Below the pieces are notes generated by a model. That model had not been told where the DNA came from and made no database searches. It saw only the letters and a program-made list of their open reading frames with translations. This document shows positions 6,146 to 7,688 of a stretch of 7,688 nt of DNA, piece by piece. The stretch's first letter is position 1. Every line of letters starts with the position of its first letter. Source of the stretch: Burkholderiales bacterium (GTDB taxonomy: Bacteria > Pseudomonadota > Gammaproteobacteria > Burkholderiales > Burkholderiaceae_E). Location: contig JAIYAG010000359.1 in the NCBI GenBank assembly GCA_027489195.1, forward strand, positions 1 through 7,688, given 5' to 3'. Both the position numbers and the translations under genes were made by a program.

Positions 6146-7648
6146 ATGCCCTCGAACGCGCCCCCCGCCGCGCCTGCCGCCATGCCCGCTCCCGCCGCGC
6201 CCGCCACGCCTGCCACGCCCGTCAGCGCCGTCGACGCGGTCGCCGCGCTGTGGCGCGACGCGGCCCTGCCCGCGGCCGCGCTCGCCCGGCTCGAGCTCCC
6301 GGGCGAGGGCGCGGTGCTGCCCTCCTCGTTCGCGGTGGCGACCGCGGCGCAGGCCAGCCTCGGCGCGGCGACGCTGGCGGCGGCCACGCTCGGCGCGCTG
6401 CGCACGCCCGGTGCGGCGCCGGTGCGCGCCTCGGTCGGGCGCCTCGACGCCGCCGCCGAGACCACCTGCCGCTTCTCGATCGACCACCGCGTGCCGCCGC
6501 TGTGGGACCCGGTCTCGGGCCTGTACCCCTGCGGCGGCAGCGAGGCCCCCGGCTTCGTGCGGATCCACGCGAACTTCGCCCACCACCGGGACGGCGCGCT
6601 GCGCCTGCTCGGCCTGCCGACGGGCGGGGCGACGACCCGGGAGGCGGTGGCGCGGGCGCTGCGCGGCTGGCGCGCGATCGACTTCGAGGACGCGGCCGCG
6701 GCCGCCGGCCTGGTGGTGGCGGCCGCCCGGTCCTTCGACGACTGGGACCGCCACCCGCAGGGCCTGGCGGTCGCGGCGCTGCCGACGGTGTCGATCGAGC
6801 GGATCGGCGACGCGCCGCCCGGCGCCCTGCCCGCCGCGGGCCCGGCGACGCGGCCGCTGCACGGCCTGCGCGTGCTCGACCTCACGCGGATCCTGGCCGG
6901 GCCGGTCGCGGGCCGCACGCTGGCGGCCTGCGGGGCGGACGTGCTGCTGCTCAACGCGCCCTCGCTGCCGAACATCGACGCGGTCGCCGACACCAGCCGC
7001 GGCAAGCGCTCGGCGCAGCTCGACCTGCGCACCGAGGCCGGCCGCGACACGATGCGCACGCTGGTGCGCGGCGCCCACGTCGTCCAGCAGGGCTATCGGC
7101 CGGGCGCGCTCGAGGCGCTCGGCTTCGGCCCCGAGGCGCTCGCGCGGCTGCGGCCCGGCATCGTCTGCGTGTCGCTGTCGGCCTACGGGCACGCCGGGCC
7201 GTGGGCCGGGCGGCGGGGCTTCGACTCGCTGGTGCAGACCGCCACCGGCTTCAACCTGGCCGAGGCGCAGGCCGCCGGCGAGGCCGCGCCGAAGGCGATG
7301 CCGGTGCAGATCATCGACTTCGCGTCGGGCTGGCTGATGGCCTTCGGCGCGCTGGCCGCGCTGCACCGCCAGGCCACCGAGGGCGGCAGCTGGCACGTGC
7401 GGGTGTCGCTGGCCGGCACCGGCCGCTGGCTGCGCGGCCTGGGCCGCGTGACCGACGGACTGTCGGAGCCGGCGCGGTCCTTCGAGGACCGGATGGTCGA
7501 GTCCGACAGCGGCTTCGGGCGGCTGGCCGGGATCCGCTGCGCGCCGCGCTTCGACGGGCAGGCGCCCGGACCGATGCGCCCGTCGATGCCGCCGGGCACG
7601 CACGCGCCGGACTGGTCCGGGTTCGACGACCCGGCCGGCGGCGCGTGA
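6146..7648 (+). CDS. Class III CoA-transferase (CaiB/BaiF family), two-part, 500 aa
   Basis: This is a probable cytoplasmic enzyme that moves CoA between carboxylic acids; neither donor nor acceptor can be told from sequence. Residues 1-26 are Ala/Pro-rich. Residues about 30-225 are a shortened, divergent CoA-transferase-like half, with IHANFAHHRDGALRLLGLP at 140-158. Residues about 236-430 are the conserved half: LHGLRVLDLTRILAGP (238-253), SRGKRSAQLDL (284-294), the YRPGALEALGFG turn (317-328) and RRGFDSLVQ (356-364). D360 in GFD occupies the place of the catalytic Asp that carries the acyl-anhydride/CoA-thioester chemistry in this family, so activity is plausible. The ending RPSMPPGTHAPDW (478-490) is typical. 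This arrangement of a partial and a full domain in about 450-500 residues is, to my knowledge, common in proteobacteria. An alternative start is Met13 at 6182; neither start has a good ribosome binding site. No neighbouring pathway gene identifies the substrate. Confidence 0.92.
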   Translation: MPSNAPPAAPAAMPAPAAPATPATPVSAVDAVAALWRDAALPAAALARLELPGEGAVLPSSFAVATAAQASLGAATLAAATLGALRTPGAAPVRASVGRLDAAAETTCRFSIDHRVPPLWDPVSGLYPCGGSEAPGFVRIHANFAHHRDGALRLLGLPTGGATTREAVARALRGWRAIDFEDAAAAAGLVVAAARSFDDWDRHPQGLAVAALPTVSIERIGDAPPGALPAAGPATRPLHGLRVLDLTRILAGPVAGRTLAACGADVLLLNAPSLPNIDAVADTSRGKRSAQLDLRTEAGRDTMRTLVRGAHVVQQGYRPGALEALGFGPEALARLRPGIVCVSLSAYGHAGPWAGRRGFDSLVQTATGFNLAEAQAAGEAAPKAMPVQIIDFASGWLMAFGALAALHRQATEGGSWHVRVSLAGTGRWLRGLGRVTDGLSEPARSFEDRMVESDSGFGRLAGIRCAPRFDGQAPGPMRPSMPPGTHAPDWSGFDDPAGGA

Positions 7649-7656
7649 GGGACGGC

Positions 7657-7688
7657 ATGCACCGGCGGCTCCCGCGCCCGCTCGCCCG
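7657..7688 (+). CDS. Possible start of a downstream gene, cut by the window end
   Basis: An ATG at 7657 lies nine bases after the CoA-transferase stop. It is preceded by GAGGGA at 7647-7652, a plausible Shine-Dalgarno sequence overlapping the stop codon, with a short four-base spacing. The ten visible codons (MHRRLPRPLA) contain no stop. They have an Arg-rich beginning that could lead into a signal peptide or membrane segment, but this is too short to recognise. If real, it would be translationally linked to the CoA-transferase. It may also be chance. Confidence 0.28.
   Translation, partial: MHRRLPRPLA

Noticed and set aside
4729..7059. A 776-codon minus-strand open frame across parts of three genes
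   Set aside because: It overlaps the permease in a different frame and is antisense to the CoA-transferase. Its product is Arg/Ala/Ser-rich with no recognisable domain or membrane pattern.
4827..7337. An 836-codon plus-strand open frame
   Set aside because: It is antisense to the permease and then out of frame with the CoA-transferase. The second half is a Pro/Arg/Cys-rich shadow of that gene.
5921..7603. A 560-codon minus-strand open frame opposite the CoA-transferase
   Set aside because: It is the in-register reverse complement of the CoA-transferase codons, open for the same codon-bias reason, and its composition is unlike a folded protein.
1..7688. Mobile element, CRISPR array, tRNA/rRNA or defence system
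   Set aside because: No transposase, integrase, terminal repeats, spaced direct repeats, cloverleaf sequence or defence-type domain was seen on either strand. The repeats present are short GC palindromes and one coding low-complexity tract.

Overview
This window is very GC-rich chromosomal DNA. Codon choice is strongly GC-biased: long antisense frames stay open because TTA, CTA and TCA codons are avoided. The gene content (a YddA/SbmA-type ABC exporter half, a DUF1631 protein fused to c-di-GMP modules, an EamA/DMT permease and a two-part class III CoA-transferase) points to a proteobacterium, most likely a betaproteobacterium of the order Burkholderiales. That placement is inferred from protein families, since no rRNA or marker gene is present.

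Layout. Positions 1-788 (+) hold the 3' part of an ABC transporter gene, including the whole ATPase domain. It converges, with a 23-base gap, on a very large gene at 4837-812 (-). That gene encodes a 1341-residue protein with an N-terminal PilZ-like domain, a DUF1631 region interrupted by an Ala/Thr/Pro-rich linker, a degenerate GGDEF domain and a C-terminal EAL domain. Upstream of it, after 232 non-coding bases containing a perfect GC inverted repeat, lies an EamA-family permease at 6002-5070 (-). A 143-base divergent intergenic region separates the permease from a 500-residue CaiB/BaiF-type CoA-transferase at 6146-7648 (+). The last 40 bases may contain the start of another gene at 7657.

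How the genes relate. No single pathway joins these genes. The ABC exporter and the DUF1631/EAL gene converge and so are separate transcripts. The permease and the DUF1631/EAL gene run in the same direction, but the gap and the hairpin between them argue against a tight operon. The permease and the CoA-transferase are divergent and could share a control region.

The most interesting item is the DUF1631 fusion. It looks like a c-di-GMP-responsive regulator: a possible ligand-binding PilZ at one end, an inactive GGDEF, and an EAL domain that keeps all eight metal/catalytic positions but has lost the Arg of the EALLR signature. No mobile element, CRISPR array, tRNA, rRNA or recognisable defence system was seen. 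Apart from that one protein the region looks ordinary.
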